The notes below the pieces were generated by a model that was not told where the DNA came from, did not search any database, and was given only the letters and a program-made list of their open reading frames with translations. Below are positions 9,286-18,756 of a DNA stretch of 64,000 bases, piece by piece. Origin of the DNA: Acidobacteria bacterium Ga0074141 (GTDB lineage Bacteria; Acidobacteriota; Blastocatellia; Pyrinomonadales; Pyrinomonadaceae). The DNA lies in assembly GCA_001464665.1 (NCBI GenBank), contig LNDP01000019.1:124001-188000 (forward strand), in the 5' to 3' direction. Numbering within the stretch: position 1 is the first letter of the stretch; the number at the start of each line of letters is the position of its first letter. A program made the translations under genes and the position numbers.

Positions 9286-9882
9286 CTAATTAAGCGAACG
9301 CGACGCGAACTGCGCTCTTGCGAGATCGACCTTTGCATAGATCTCCTGCATTGAGATCTTGCAGGCGGCCGCATCGATCGAGATCACGTCGTCCTTCTCG
9401 TTGTAAATGCGGTAGATCCACTGCTTCTGGTTCTGCCGGGCATAGTGTTCGACCCGCATCTCGTCCTGCTTGACCAGCAGGCATTCCTTAATGCTGTCCG
9501 TCGCCAGAAAGCTCTCGAGCTTCCGTGTTTTCTCGAGCGAATCGGACCGCGACGAGAAGACATCAATGATCACCGTCGGGTTCAGCAATTCCTCTTCCGA
9601 GGCGGTCGAAAAGTTCGGGTCGTTCGCCACGATGACGATGTCCGGTGTACAGATCAGACCATCGCCGAGCCGCACCCGCATGTTGCCGATATACATCTCG
9701 CCCTTCTTCCCGCCGTTGCGGCTGCCGATGCCGATGGCCGCATTTGCGACGAGCAGATTATGCGGCCGGTCGCACCCGCTGCGGCCGATCACGTTCGAAT
9801 TTCCCGCGGCCCTCGTGCCGTCTGAGATCCCGCCATTCATAGCCTTGCTTTGCGAGGCTGCTGTCGCTATTTGATTCACCAT
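9286..9882 (-). CDS. Uma2 family (DUF820) PD-(D/E)xK nuclease-fold protein
   Basis: Protein of 198 residues. The PDIVIVAND strand and the following NPTVIIDVFS ... EKTRKLESFLATDSIKECLLV match the Uma2/DUF820 restriction endonuclease-like fold; ECLLVKQDEMRVEHYAR is the typical next strand pair. The second acidic residue, usually Glu in the (I/V)EVLS motif, is Asp here (IIDVFS). The N-terminal ~45 residues are poorly conserved. Uma2 genes are multicopy in several phyla with unclear role. It is convergent with priA, 2 nt apart. Confidence 0.8.
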   Translation of the reverse strand: MVNQIATAASQSKAMNGGISDGTRAAGNSNVIGRSGCDRPHNLLVANAAIGIGSRNGGKKGEMYIGNMRVRLGDGLICTPDIVIVANDPNFSTASEEELLNPTVIIDVFSSRSDSLEKTRKLESFLATDSIKECLLVKQDEMRVEHYARQNQKQWIYRIYNEKDDVISIDAAACKISMQEIYAKVDLARAQFASRSLN

Positions 9883-10016
9883 TTAATGAGTGCTCCTATA
9901 GGTTTGAACAAAATTCGGTCAAATCGCGGGCAAAAACTTGGGGGCTTTGCTTGGGGAAAGGGGTTTGATACAACTAGTGTTGCACAACCCGACTTGGCTT
10001 TTCAAGGTATATTTCT

Positions 10017-11042
10017 ATGAAACTATCAGAACTTGCGGAAAAGACCGGAACAACGCTCGAATCCGGCTCATCGGAGACAGATATTGCGTCAGCCGCTGGG
10101 CTTGATATTGCAGGGCCGGGCGACGTAACGTTCCTCGCAAATCCGAAATACACGCCGCAGATAAAGCAAACGAAAGCCTCGGCCATTTTCCTCAACGAAG
10201 GCGTCGAGGTCGGCCGCGACGACATCGCCGTGCTTCGGGCGAAGGATGCGTATCTCGCTTACACGCGTGCTCTGCGTGTGTTTCATCCCGAAAGGCCGGT
10301 CAGTCCGGGAGTGCATCTTTCGGCTGTTATCGACCCGACCGCGGAGGTCTCGCCCGAAGCCGAGATCGGTGCGAATGCGGTCGTCGGTGCTGGCTGCAAG
10401 ATCGCTGCGGGCGTGAAGCTTTTCCCGAATGTGACCATTTACGACGGCGTTTCGATCGGCGAAGGCTCGGTGCTTCATTCTGGGGTTACCGTGCGGGAGA
10501 ATTGCGAGATCGGGCGGAATTGCATCATTCACAACAACTCGACCATCGGCTGCGACGGATTTGGCTATGCTAAGGACGAGGAGAAACGCTGGCTCAAGAC
10601 ACCGCAGGTCGGCCGCGTCGTGCTTGAGGACGACGTCGAGATCGGTGCGAACACCGCCATCGACTGTGCTTCGGTCGGTGAGACGCGTATCAAACGCGGT
10701 GCGAAGATCGACAACCTCGTCCAGATCGGCCATTCGTGCACGGTCGATGAGGACGCGTTGATCTGCTCACAGACCGGACTCGCTGGATCGAGCGTGATCG
10801 GAAAGCGCGTGATCCTCGCCGGCCAGGTCGGCATCGCCGGACACCTGAAAGTGGGCGACGACGCCGTCATCACAGCCAAATCCGCGACCTCGCACGACAT
10901 CGAACCCGGCAAGATCATCTCCGGCATTCCCGGCTTCGACAACAAGGATTGGCTCCGTTCAACCGCCGCTTATCGACGTCTAGGCGAATTCGCCCAACGA
11001 CTCAAAAAGCTCGAACGGAAAGTCTTCGAAACAAAGGAGTAG
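10017..11042 (+). CDS. lpxD: UDP-3-O-acylglucosamine N-acyltransferase LpxD
   Basis: Third enzyme of lipid A synthesis: N-acylates UDP-3-O-acyl-glucosamine from acyl-ACP. 341 residues: N-terminal uridine-binding domain (GDVTFLANPKYTPQIKQTKA), then a left-handed beta-helix of hexapeptide repeats from about residue 100 to 300 with the catalytic-His region QIGHSC and GQVGIAGH, then a C-terminal helix. It stands outside the usual lpxD-fabZ-lpxA order, so it may be one of several copies. Its presence shows an outer membrane with lipid A. Confidence 0.93.
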   Translation: MKLSELAEKTGTTLESGSSETDIASAAGLDIAGPGDVTFLANPKYTPQIKQTKASAIFLNEGVEVGRDDIAVLRAKDAYLAYTRALRVFHPERPVSPGVHLSAVIDPTAEVSPEAEIGANAVVGAGCKIAAGVKLFPNVTIYDGVSIGEGSVLHSGVTVRENCEIGRNCIIHNNSTIGCDGFGYAKDEEKRWLKTPQVGRVVLEDDVEIGANTAIDCASVGETRIKRGAKIDNLVQIGHSCTVDEDALICSQTGLAGSSVIGKRVILAGQVGIAGHLKVGDDAVITAKSATSHDIEPGKIISGIPGFDNKDWLRSTAAYRRLGEFAQRLKKLERKVFETKE

Positions 11043-11123
11043 CAACAACGGATGAACGCAGATCTTCGCGGATTTTAAGAAAATAATCCGTGAGAATCCG
11101 TGTTAATCTGTTGTTATAAACAT

Positions 11124-11570
11124 ATGAGCACTTCTGAATCGGGATACGACGTTACGCCGCTTGATGCGGATGCTATTGAGAGTTTGGCAAGCGATTTGAA
11201 TGACGAGGAGCGTCGGGTTTTGCTTGAGCATGGGACGGAGGCTCCGTTTTGCGGGACGCTGCTGGACAACAAGCTCGACGGGACTTACGCCTGCCGGTTG
11301 TGCGGGCTGCCGCTGTTCACCTCGAAGCACAAGTTCGAATCGGGCACGGGCTGGCCGTCGTTCCATTCGCCGTTCGACCGCGAGCACCTCGCCTACATCG
11401 ACGACAACAGCTACGGAATGCGTCGCACCGAGATCCGCTGTGCACGCTGCGGCGGCCACCAGGGCCACGTCTTCCCCGACGGCCCGCCGCCCACCGGCCA
11501 ACGCTACTGCCTAAACTCCGCCTCGCTCGAATTCTTCCCCGAGGGCGAGGACATCCCGCAGAAGACGTAG
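11124..11570 (+). CDS. msrB: Peptide-methionine (R)-S-oxide reductase MsrB
   Basis: Protein of 148 residues that reduces methionine-R-sulfoxide in proteins. Zinc ligands are Cys57, Cys60, Cys106 and Cys109 (CRLC, CARC), the family signature GTGWPSF is at 74-80 and catalytic Cys129 sits in [13 protein letters not shown]. No signal peptide, so cytoplasmic. ATG 11124 starts the protein; no strong Shine-Dalgarno is visible. The 3' end of this gene resembles a short non-coding stretch near 28014-28043. Confidence 0.95.
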   Translation: MSTSESGYDVTPLDADAIESLASDLNDEERRVLLEHGTEAPFCGTLLDNKLDGTYACRLCGLPLFTSKHKFESGTGWPSFHSPFDREHLAYIDDNSYGMRRTEIRCARCGGHQGHVFPDGPPPTGQRYCLNSASLEFFPEGEDIPQKT

Positions 11571-11582
11571 CTTCAGGTTCCG

Positions 11583-12248
11583 ATGAAACACCAGTTGATC
11601 ATTGCGTTTATCGGAGTTCTGGTCGTGAGCCTTACGGGCTGTGCGGAACCAGAGCCGTCCGCAGCGATTGAGGCACCCGATGCGTATCAAATCAACGCTG
11701 TCGCCGAGCCTACGGCCGAACCGACTCGCACGCCGTTGCCTCCTAATGTCCGCAAAGATTCTGATGGAAATCTCATCAAGCCGGATGGCTGGGCGATCCA
11801 GGAAATTATTCCTAAGGATACGTGGAAGCAAAAGGCGACCGGAAAAACTAAGAAAGGGCGGACCGTGATTTACAACGTTCTGACGATAACACCCGAAGGC
11901 CGCCCCGTTGCGGAAGCGGCCATGCCATATTCACAAAACGGGGCCTTTGAAGACGTCTACGAATGGCGGATCAGTAGTGTTAGCGAATTATCGGGACGCG
12001 ATGGCAAAATTTTTTGTTATGACTATTGGGCGAGCCTCTTTAGCAGAAACAGTAATGGTAATGCTAATAGCGCAATGACTTCATCCACTTCGTATCAACT
12101 TTGCGACTACGACGGCGATGGGAAATACGAATTCAACGGCTACAGATTGAGCATTCCCGAATGGGTGAAGACCTTGCCCGGCGATCCAGCCGCCATAGAT
12201 AACCACGCCAACCGAGAGCCGGACTGCGGCATTCTTTGCTCCAAGTAA
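11583..12248 (+). CDS. Lipoprotein of unknown function
   Basis: Protein of 221 residues with a lipoprotein signal: a basic start, the hydrophobic segment IIAFIGVLVVSLTGC and a lipobox Cys at about residue 20, followed by a Pro/Ala/Glu-rich linker. The mature part (KDTWKQKATGKTKKGRTVIY, then FEDVYEWRISSVSELSG) has no family I recognise. It starts 12 nt after msrB and may be co-transcribed. Confidence 0.72.
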   Translation: MKHQLIIAFIGVLVVSLTGCAEPEPSAAIEAPDAYQINAVAEPTAEPTRTPLPPNVRKDSDGNLIKPDGWAIQEIIPKDTWKQKATGKTKKGRTVIYNVLTITPEGRPVAEAAMPYSQNGAFEDVYEWRISSVSELSGRDGKIFCYDYWASLFSRNSNGNANSAMTSSTSYQLCDYDGDGKYEFNGYRLSIPEWVKTLPGDPAAIDNHANREPDCGILCSK

Positions 12249-12313
12249 AAGCGCTGTGCCCCTCCGCGCAGTTCTAACATTTCTCCCGAGGATATGCTTG
12301 GAACTACTGCCCC

Positions 12314-12766
12314 TCAACTGATGTAATCGTAGGTCCACGTCGTCGTTTGGCCTTTTAGAAATAGGCTCGAAGGAACGAGGACCTCTGCTTTTTCATCGTT
12401 CGCTTCATTCATCGGAATGATCCCCGTCGGCGTGATTGTCGCTCGCAGACACGCAACGGTAACTTTGTAATCTTTAAGCACTTCTCCGAACTTCAGCCCT
12501 CCGCCGATTAGGTTTTCCGTCTCGCAAAAATAAAGGCCGTTGGTGGCTTTCTCGAACTTCCAGAATTTATAGTCGGGATGGGCACTGGTACCGATGGTAT
12601 ACGTCTCACCAGGCTTGTAGTCAGGCGATCTGCTGTTTGTGTATAAGATCCACCGTCCCAGCCACACGCCTTCAGCTGTTTTCTTGGGATTGACGAGATT
12701 AACCTGTGCGTAATCTCTCTGCGTCCCGCGTTCCTGTACAACGACGATTCCACAATTCCTGAACAT
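12314..12766 (-). CDS. Hypothetical protein
   Basis: Open frame of 150 residues without signal peptide or membrane helix. The composition is protein-like (GVWLGRWILYTNSRSPDY, FWKFEKATNGLYFCETENL) and beta-rich. Its rightward partner at 13011 is on the same strand, and the 244 bp between them hold nothing convincing. No family recognised. Confidence 0.5.
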   Translation of the reverse strand: MFRNCGIVVVQERGTQRDYAQVNLVNPKKTAEGVWLGRWILYTNSRSPDYKPGETYTIGTSAHPDYKFWKFEKATNGLYFCETENLIGGGLKFGEVLKDYKVTVACLRATITPTGIIPMNEANDEKAEVLVPSSLFLKGQTTTWTYDYIS

Positions 12767-13010
12767 TCTCTTATTGCCTCCTCCCTAATTACTTGACATC
12801 ACTTGTCTGACCCATTGTGCTCGAGATTAGAATGGCCGAGAGCTTCGAGTTATCTCCCTTACATAGTCCGGGTATCTTGTGTTGATCTTCGTCCACGCAC
12901 CCCTAGAAAGCGACATATCGCGGGCCGATCGCGATGAAATGTATCGGTGCGAAGACAAAGCCGGTATCGCCCAAGAACACTCTGCAAGAACAGATCATTT
13001 CGTCTGCTGA

Positions 13011-13487
13011 TCACGAACCCTGGTGCCGAAAGCCTTTCGCACAGGTTGGCATGGCGATATCGAGAAACTTCTTCCATTGTTCGGTTTCAAGGCTCTTATA
13101 CATCAGTTCTTTCGTTTCCAACTTTTGAAGAACCCATTTCTCGCCTTCCTTCTTATATTGCATCGTGAGCTTTCCGAACACGGTGTTATACACCTCGTCG
13201 AGCCCAAGGTCCTTCATGTTGAGGCTGCCCCAGGAAGTGACAGTCAAAGAAAGCGTAGCCTCCGAATCGGAGATCTGGCTTTCTTTTTCGTTGACGACGA
13301 AGCATCTATCGTAGTCCTCCCGGAAAGTAAACTTGTTGTCGCCTCCGTAAGACCCTTCGGTAATGTTTACAGACTTCCCGCTAAGATCGGCGTTGATCTG
13401 TTCGTTTGGCACGACATTTCCCGTGCCGAACATTTTGCAGCCGACGACTGCTACAAGTACCAATGTGATTGGCAGAATATTTTTCAT
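13011..13487 (-). CDS. Lipoprotein of unknown function
   Basis: Protein of 158 residues from ATG 13487, chosen over an in-frame upstream start because GAAGGAA lies 9 nt before it and because it gives a clean lipoprotein signal (MKNILPITLVLVAVVGCKMF, lipobox Cys17). The mature part (YGGDNKFTFREDYDRCFVVN, TLSLTVTSWGSLNMKDL) looks like a small beta domain. No family assigned. Confidence 0.72.
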   Translation of the reverse strand: MKNILPITLVLVAVVGCKMFGTGNVVPNEQINADLSGKSVNITEGSYGGDNKFTFREDYDRCFVVNEKESQISDSEATLSLTVTSWGSLNMKDLGLDEVYNTVFGKLTMQYKKEGEKWVLQKLETKELMYKSLETEQWKKFLDIAMPTCAKGFRHQGS

Positions 13488-13700
13488 AATTTTGGTTCCT
13501 TCACCAGACAAACAATTAGTGTTTAAGAAAACTACTTGGTGCGGATCGGTCTTCTAAGACTAACTAACAACTTAAAAAACCGCTTTCCGCCGGTACGATC
13601 CTCTGTTAGAATTGCAATCGCGGAAAATCTTACCCTTCACACGCCAGTTTTTTCTTTAGAAACCTGTGAGATTTTTCTTATATTTCGTTGAGAGTGGACA

Positions 13701-15842
13701 ATGTCAGTAGATCGGACCGTTTATAAGTTCGGAAACTTCGAATTTGACCCATCTGAAAGTTCGCTTTTGGAGTCCGGTCGCACCGTACCGATCACGCCAA
13801 AGGCCTTACGGCTGCTAGCGATCCTAACTGAGAATCCTGGGCACGTCCTCGATAAGTCTTATCTTCTGGACCAAATATGGGAAGATAGCTACGTTGAGGA
13901 AGGCAATCTCACCTACAACATAAGGCAGCTTCGCAAGATCCTCGGCGACGAAGTTAAGAACCCCAGATACATTGAAACGGTTCCAAAACGCGGTTATCGG
14001 TTTGTCGGGAGTGTCGAGAGGGTCGAGCCGTCCGATGGTGTTCTCCCGACACCTTTACCTTCCACTCCAAAAAAGGTCGTTATGGAAGAACGGAACTCCG
14101 GTAGGCCGCGACTGAGAGCTTGGCTTCTCGCGATTCCCGTGATTTTGGCCGCCGGGAGTATTGCCGCAGTCGAGAGTTGGTTTGGGAGTTTTGACCCGCA
14201 TACGACAAAATTACTTTCTACCCCGTTCTCATCGGAACGGCTCTCCACCGATGGCAATGTTCGTCACGCAGTTTTGTCTAAAGCCGGCGATCTGATCGTG
14301 TATGTGGCCGGAAGTCAAGATGGAAAGCAGAGCCTGCGTATTCGCGATCTCTCAACAGGCCAGTCCCGAGAGTTTCTCGGCTCGACTGAGGACAGGTATA
14401 TCGGACTTGAGATGTCTCCTGACGGTTCAAGCCTGTATTTTGTGCGTATCGCCGCATCCACTCCTGACACAGCATGTTTATTCAAGGTTAGGCTGACCGG
14501 CGGAGTCCCTGAATCGTTGGGCTGCGGTTTAGAAGGATGGTTCGATATTTCGGATGACGGGAAGAATATTTCCTACGTCCGCTGCAGATACGACCCGGAC
14601 GACTATTGCTCGCTTTACGTTTCCGACGAAAAGCTGGCGAACGAAAGGCTTTTGGTTACCCGAAGGGGCCGAACCCGTATCGGCGACAATGCCATCTCGC
14701 CGGATGGTCGATCGGTTGTTTTCGCGGCCGGGCAGTCGGTGGACGGTTCAGATGATTTTGGGATCTACCTGTTCGATCTTGAAACGAATTCGGAGACTCC
14801 GATCGTCGATCAAAAATTCTTTAATGTGATCAATATCGACTGGATGCCTGACGGCAATTCGCTTCTCGCGACCGCACTACTTTCAGCCGATGATGATTTC
14901 TATTTCTGGTCGATCGTACCGAATACTCGGACAGCGACACCGGTCAAACAAAATGAAGGGTCTTTTGCAACGATCAGCATGGACCGTGAGGGTTTAAAGC
15001 TTGTCTCTACGGTTCGAAGCGCAGATTTTCGCGTCTTTGTCCATTCGTTTGATCCCGATACGAAGCCGGTCGCTCTGGGCAGCGGATGGACGCCGCGTTT
15101 TACCCCCAATGGCCGCGTTTTATTCGCCTCAAATCGCTCAGGACGGGTCGCGATCTGGTCAGCCTTTTTCGACGGAACGGATGTGAAACACTTGAGCACA
15201 GGCACCGATGAATTCCCGATCTTGTCAGCAGATGGCTCTACGATCTATTTTACATCCAAGCGTTCGGGCTCGATACATGTATGGAAAATGCAGACGGATG
15301 GCAGCGGGGCAACTCAGTTATCTCGCGGCGACGGCGGATTTCCGGTCGGTGTTTCCGCCGACGGATTTTGGATCTATTACCTTTCGGCGATGTACCGAAC
15401 TCTTCACAGAGTTTCAAACAATGGAGCAATCGAGGAAAAAGTCACGGAAGGTGCGATGCATGGTGCAGACATTTCCGCGGATGCCAGGTTCGCCGCTTTT
15501 TTTGACGGGCAGCCGCGGGGTGCAAAGATAACGATCGCAGCTCTCGAATCAGACGCCAAGCCGGTTAGTGTTCAACTGCCGCGTGCCGATATGAAAGGAA
15601 AGCACCTTGCGTGGTCTGCAAACGGTGACTACATATATGCAGTAATATTCGACCCACTCGCGAGAACAAATGCGGTCTGGCGTCTCGCCATTGATGGAGC
15701 GGCTCCTCAAAAGATCCGCGATCTGAATGTGCAGGAGTTAGGCGAACGTTCGTCGTTTTCTGTATCTCCGGACGAAAGGCATTTTGCGATCGCCACGGGC
15801 GGCTGGAAACACGATGCTGTTCTCGTACACGGCCTAAAATAA
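13701..15842 (+). CDS. Membrane-anchored winged-helix regulator with TolB-like propeller (CadC-like)
   Basis: Protein of 713 residues. Residues ~8-105 form an OmpR/PhoB winged helix (FEFDPSESSLLESGRTVPIT, EGNLTYNIRQLRKILGDE, YIETVPKRGYRFVG); ~135-157 is a single membrane helix (AWLLAIPVILAAGSIAAV); the rest is a periplasmic beta-propeller of PD40/TolB-like repeats (SPDGSSLYFVR, SPDGRSVVFAAG, SADGSTIYFTSKRSGSIHVW). The layout is that of CadC/ToxR one-component regulators, with the propeller as probable sensor. It is convergent with the amidohydrolase operon, so a regulatory link is possible but not shown. Confidence 0.85.
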   Translation: MSVDRTVYKFGNFEFDPSESSLLESGRTVPITPKALRLLAILTENPGHVLDKSYLLDQIWEDSYVEEGNLTYNIRQLRKILGDEVKNPRYIETVPKRGYRFVGSVERVEPSDGVLPTPLPSTPKKVVMEERNSGRPRLRAWLLAIPVILAAGSIAAVESWFGSFDPHTTKLLSTPFSSERLSTDGNVRHAVLSKAGDLIVYVAGSQDGKQSLRIRDLSTGQSREFLGSTEDRYIGLEMSPDGSSLYFVRIAASTPDTACLFKVRLTGGVPESLGCGLEGWFDISDDGKNISYVRCRYDPDDYCSLYVSDEKLANERLLVTRRGRTRIGDNAISPDGRSVVFAAGQSVDGSDDFGIYLFDLETNSETPIVDQKFFNVINIDWMPDGNSLLATALLSADDDFYFWSIVPNTRTATPVKQNEGSFATISMDREGLKLVSTVRSADFRVFVHSFDPDTKPVALGSGWTPRFTPNGRVLFASNRSGRVAIWSAFFDGTDVKHLSTGTDEFPILSADGSTIYFTSKRSGSIHVWKMQTDGSGATQLSRGDGGFPVGVSADGFWIYYLSAMYRTLHRVSNNGAIEEKVTEGAMHGADISADARFAAFFDGQPRGAKITIAALESDAKPVSVQLPRADMKGKHLAWSANGDYIYAVIFDPLARTNAVWRLAIDGAAPQKIRDLNVQELGERSSFSVSPDERHFAIATGGWKHDAVLVHGLK

Positions 15843-15846
15843 AGAA

Positions 15847-15869
15847 AGGCGGAAATAGTCCGCCCTTCC
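15847..15869. terminator. Bidirectional terminator between convergent genes
   Basis: GGCGGA-aatag-TCCGCC stem with flanking AAAGAAA and CTTCC, between the stop codons of the winged-helix regulator (+) and the amidohydrolase (-). Confidence 0.55.
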
Positions 15870-15891
15870 CAACTCAAACTTATAACTCTAA

Positions 15892-17271
15892 CTATTGTCG
15901 CCGCTCTGATGCTCCTCGATCTTTAAAGCTATCGAAGAGGTCAGTGTGGCGGCTTGTCAGCGGGAGGAGCCTTCCGCCGATAAACAGGTACTTGATGTTC
16001 GTTCGCGGATCGAGGATGTCGCCATCTGTAACGACGATGTTGGCATCTTTGCCTACCTCGACAGAACCCAGTCGGTTTGCGATTCCGAGGATCTCAGCCG
16101 GATAAATGGTCACGGCCTTGAGAGCTTCTTCTTTCGGCAGCCCGTAAGCACCTGCAAGGCCAGCATGATACGGCAAATCGCGAACCTCGGCTCCGCCGTC
16201 ACCGGTCGCAACCGCAAACTTAACCCCTGCCCGCTGGAGCTGGGCCGGACCTTCGAAGAGAAAATCGTACGGATCATCCGGACGTACCGGCAGGCTATAG
16301 ATATTCGTGAAGATCACGGGAACGTTGTGTTTCTTGAGGTCATCGGCCGCCATCCAGGCTTCCTGTCCGCCGACGATGATGCCCTTGAGCTTGTTGTCGG
16401 CAAGGAACTTAACGGCGGCACGAATGTCACGCTCACGCTCGACCGCAAGCAAGATCGGCCGCTCGCCGCGAATGTAAGGCACCATCGCCTCGAGCCTGAG
16501 GTCGGTCGCCGGCGGTCGAATGGAGCTGTCCTTTGCCGAGGCTTCCTTTGCCTTCGCGTAAGCTTCGGCATCGGCCATCATCTTCTTGAGTTCTTCGATC
16601 TGCGTATCGCGGCGGCGGACGGCCTCGTTGAAATCGAGCGTGATCGGCCCAACGCCCGGCTGGAACCCGCCAAACGTGGTCACCCGCGGGAAGTTGATGA
16701 CCAGCCCGAACTCCGGCACAACACTCATCTCGGCCTGCGTCGAGCCGTTGAGATTGATGACAGTCGATTGACCCGCAATTGTGTCGCCTGTTGGAGCCGA
16801 ATGAACGGTCGTGACCCCATTGACCCGGGTCACATTGACGTGCGAGGTGTGCGGGTTAACGGCCGTTATCGCCTTGGCGTTGGCGTTCATCGAGCCGGTC
16901 TCGGCGATATCCATCGTTGCATTCGCCCCGCCCGTGATCTCGGCGAGACCAAGGCCGGTCGCTGCATCTATCATCCCCGGATAGACCGAAAGCCCGCGGC
17001 CATCGATCCGCTCGGCACCCGAAGGAACGGCGACATTTGCACCGACCGCGGCGATCTTGCCATCGCGGATGACAACCGTGCCGTTCTCGATGACCGGACC
17101 GGTTATCGGGACGATCTTCGCATTGACTATCGCGAACGTCCCGGCCCTGCCGGTCCTGTTCTGCTGCGAGGCATCGCTCTGTGAAGCAACGCCGGAAGCA
17201 AGGAATGCGGCCGCTATTGCACCGGCAAAAAGTGCACGAAAGAATCGCATAGAGTTCTTATTCGAATGCAT
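15892..17271 (-). CDS. Secreted amidohydrolase-like protein lacking metal ligands
   Basis: Protein of 459 residues with signal peptide (FRALFAGAIAAAFLASGVAS). The fold is that of the COG1228 imidazolonepropionase-like amidohydrolases: N-terminal beta-sandwich (VENGTVVIRDGKIAAVGA is close to the IENG form seen here), SVYPGMIDA, and C-terminal SVEVGKDANIVVTDGD. The strand that normally carries His-x-His after PGxxDxH reads MIDAATGLGLAE, and the later His/Asp positions are replaced (IIVGGQEAW, FAVATGDGG). It is therefore probably not a normal metallohydrolase. Third gene of the three-gene operon (18757, 17323, 15892). ATG at 17250 is an alternative start. Confidence 0.82.
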   Translation of the reverse strand: MHSNKNSMRFFRALFAGAIAAAFLASGVASQSDASQQNRTGRAGTFAIVNAKIVPITGPVIENGTVVIRDGKIAAVGANVAVPSGAERIDGRGLSVYPGMIDAATGLGLAEITGGANATMDIAETGSMNANAKAITAVNPHTSHVNVTRVNGVTTVHSAPTGDTIAGQSTVINLNGSTQAEMSVVPEFGLVINFPRVTTFGGFQPGVGPITLDFNEAVRRRDTQIEELKKMMADAEAYAKAKEASAKDSSIRPPATDLRLEAMVPYIRGERPILLAVERERDIRAAVKFLADNKLKGIIVGGQEAWMAADDLKKHNVPVIFTNIYSLPVRPDDPYDFLFEGPAQLQRAGVKFAVATGDGGAEVRDLPYHAGLAGAYGLPKEEALKAVTIYPAEILGIANRLGSVEVGKDANIVVTDGDILDPRTNIKYLFIGGRLLPLTSRHTDLFDSFKDRGASERRQ

Positions 17272-17322
17272 AAATTTACGCGTTGGAACTCGACGGCAAA
17301 GATCCCGCCCGTTCCTGAAATA

Positions 17323-18717
17323 TTACCTTTGGTCGTCGTGGTCCGAATCTTCGGAATGTCCAAGATCGCCGCGAATGCGTTCGGCCGGGATACGCGGGGC
17401 AGCTCCGCCGCTGCCAGGTGCCTTGTTCAGGTCAAGCTTCTCAAGCTCTTCCCGCTCCTTGGCGAGCAAGCCGCGCCGCTCGATGTCTGCCTTTCGGTCG
17501 AAGAAAACCTCACCGTCGATCATCGTGATCTCTGCGTGAGCATACGGGCTGAAAGGATGATCGGACCAAATGACAATATCGGCGTCCTTGTTCTGATCGA
17601 TCGACCCCGTGCGGCTGCCAATGCCGAGCTGTATCGCCGGATTGAGCGTGATCATTTTGAGGGCGTCCTGCTCAGGCACGCCGCCGTACTTCATCGTCTT
17701 GGCAGCATCGAGATTGAGCCGTCGCATCCGCTCATTGGAATCCGAGTTGATAGAGACATTGACGCCTGCTTTCCAGAGCATGTAGGCGTTATACGGCGTC
17801 GCGTCGTAGCCTTCGAGCTTGTAGCTCCAGCTATCAATGAAGATCGAAACGCCCGCACCGTGCTTGGCGATCTCCGGTGCGAATTTGAAAGCCTCAAGTC
17901 CGTGTTGAAGTGTGCCGATCTTGAAGCCGAATTCCTCTGCAAGCCGGAGCAGGTTCAACTGCTCATCCGAGCGGTAGCCGTGGGCATGGACAAGCCGCTT
18001 GCCTTCGAGTATCTCGACGATCGGTTCGAGTTCCATGTCCCGTCGCGGCGGAACTCGGGTCTTGCCCGCACGAAAGTCGTCCCACGAACGCTTGTAATCT
18101 CTGGCCCGGACAAAGGCGTCGCGGATCACCTCAAGCACGCCCATTCGGGTCCGCGGATATCGCGGCTGCTGGCCCGGAATCACAAAATTCGACCGCTTCG
18201 GGTTCTCGCCCATGGCGAACTTGATTCCCTCCGGAGCTCCGGCCACGAGAAAATCCTCGACCGGTCGGCCGTATTTGAGCTTTACCGTCGAGCTCTGTCC
18301 GCCGATGGAATTTGCCGAACCGTGGAGCAACAACGCCGCAGTCACACCGCCCGCAAGCCCGCGATAGATCGCCACATCCGTAGGATTCAGCACGTCGCGG
18401 ATGCGGGTCATCGAGGTCACGGAAAGCGTGCCTTCATTGACGGCACTCATCATCGTGTGCGAGTGAGCATCGATGATGCCGGGCGTTACGTACTTGCCCG
18501 TAGCGTCGATCACACGAGCACTTCCCGCCGGCAGGTTCTTCCCGATTCGGGAGATCTTCCCGCCGCGGATGAGGATGTCAGTATTCTCAAGCGTGCCGCG
18601 GGAGGCGGTCATGACGGTCGCGTTCTTGATGAGCACATCGCCGCCTTGAGCGGCCGCCGAGATCGGCAGCATCGCAAGAGCGGCAAGGCCGAGAAGCATT
18701 CCAATTCGTCTCTTCAT
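17323..18717 (-). CDS. Secreted amidohydrolase (imidazolonepropionase-like), metal site intact
   Basis: Protein of 464 residues from ATG 18717, giving a signal peptide (MKRRIGMLLGLAALAMLPIS, cut near AAAQG). Metal ligands of the amidohydrolase superfamily are present: GIIDAHSHT, VHAHGYR, TLQHGLEA and INSDS. The C-terminus (DADIVIWSDHPFSPYAHAEI) is typical. It is the only one of the three neighbouring paralogues with a complete metal site. Spacing to the genes on either side is 39 and 51 nt, so one operon is likely. Substrate unknown: cyclic imides, peptides or lactams have been seen in this family. Confidence 0.88.
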   Translation of the reverse strand: MKRRIGMLLGLAALAMLPISAAAQGGDVLIKNATVMTASRGTLENTDILIRGGKISRIGKNLPAGSARVIDATGKYVTPGIIDAHSHTMMSAVNEGTLSVTSMTRIRDVLNPTDVAIYRGLAGGVTAALLLHGSANSIGGQSSTVKLKYGRPVEDFLVAGAPEGIKFAMGENPKRSNFVIPGQQPRYPRTRMGVLEVIRDAFVRARDYKRSWDDFRAGKTRVPPRRDMELEPIVEILEGKRLVHAHGYRSDEQLNLLRLAEEFGFKIGTLQHGLEAFKFAPEIAKHGAGVSIFIDSWSYKLEGYDATPYNAYMLWKAGVNVSINSDSNERMRRLNLDAAKTMKYGGVPEQDALKMITLNPAIQLGIGSRTGSIDQNKDADIVIWSDHPFSPYAHAEITMIDGEVFFDRKADIERRGLLAKEREELEKLDLNKAPGSGGAAPRIPAERIRGDLGHSEDSDHDDQR

Positions 18718-18756
18718 ATTCGCTTTGTCCAAATGAAAAAGATCGTCTCTAAAAAC

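Noticed and set aside
12859-13077. 72-codon minus-strand frame
   Set aside because: Overlaps the end of the lipoprotein gene at 13011 in another frame; Arg-rich and without a start signal.
15946-17184. 412-codon plus-strand frame
   Set aside because: Antisense to the amidohydrolase at 15892; codon pattern follows the opposite gene.
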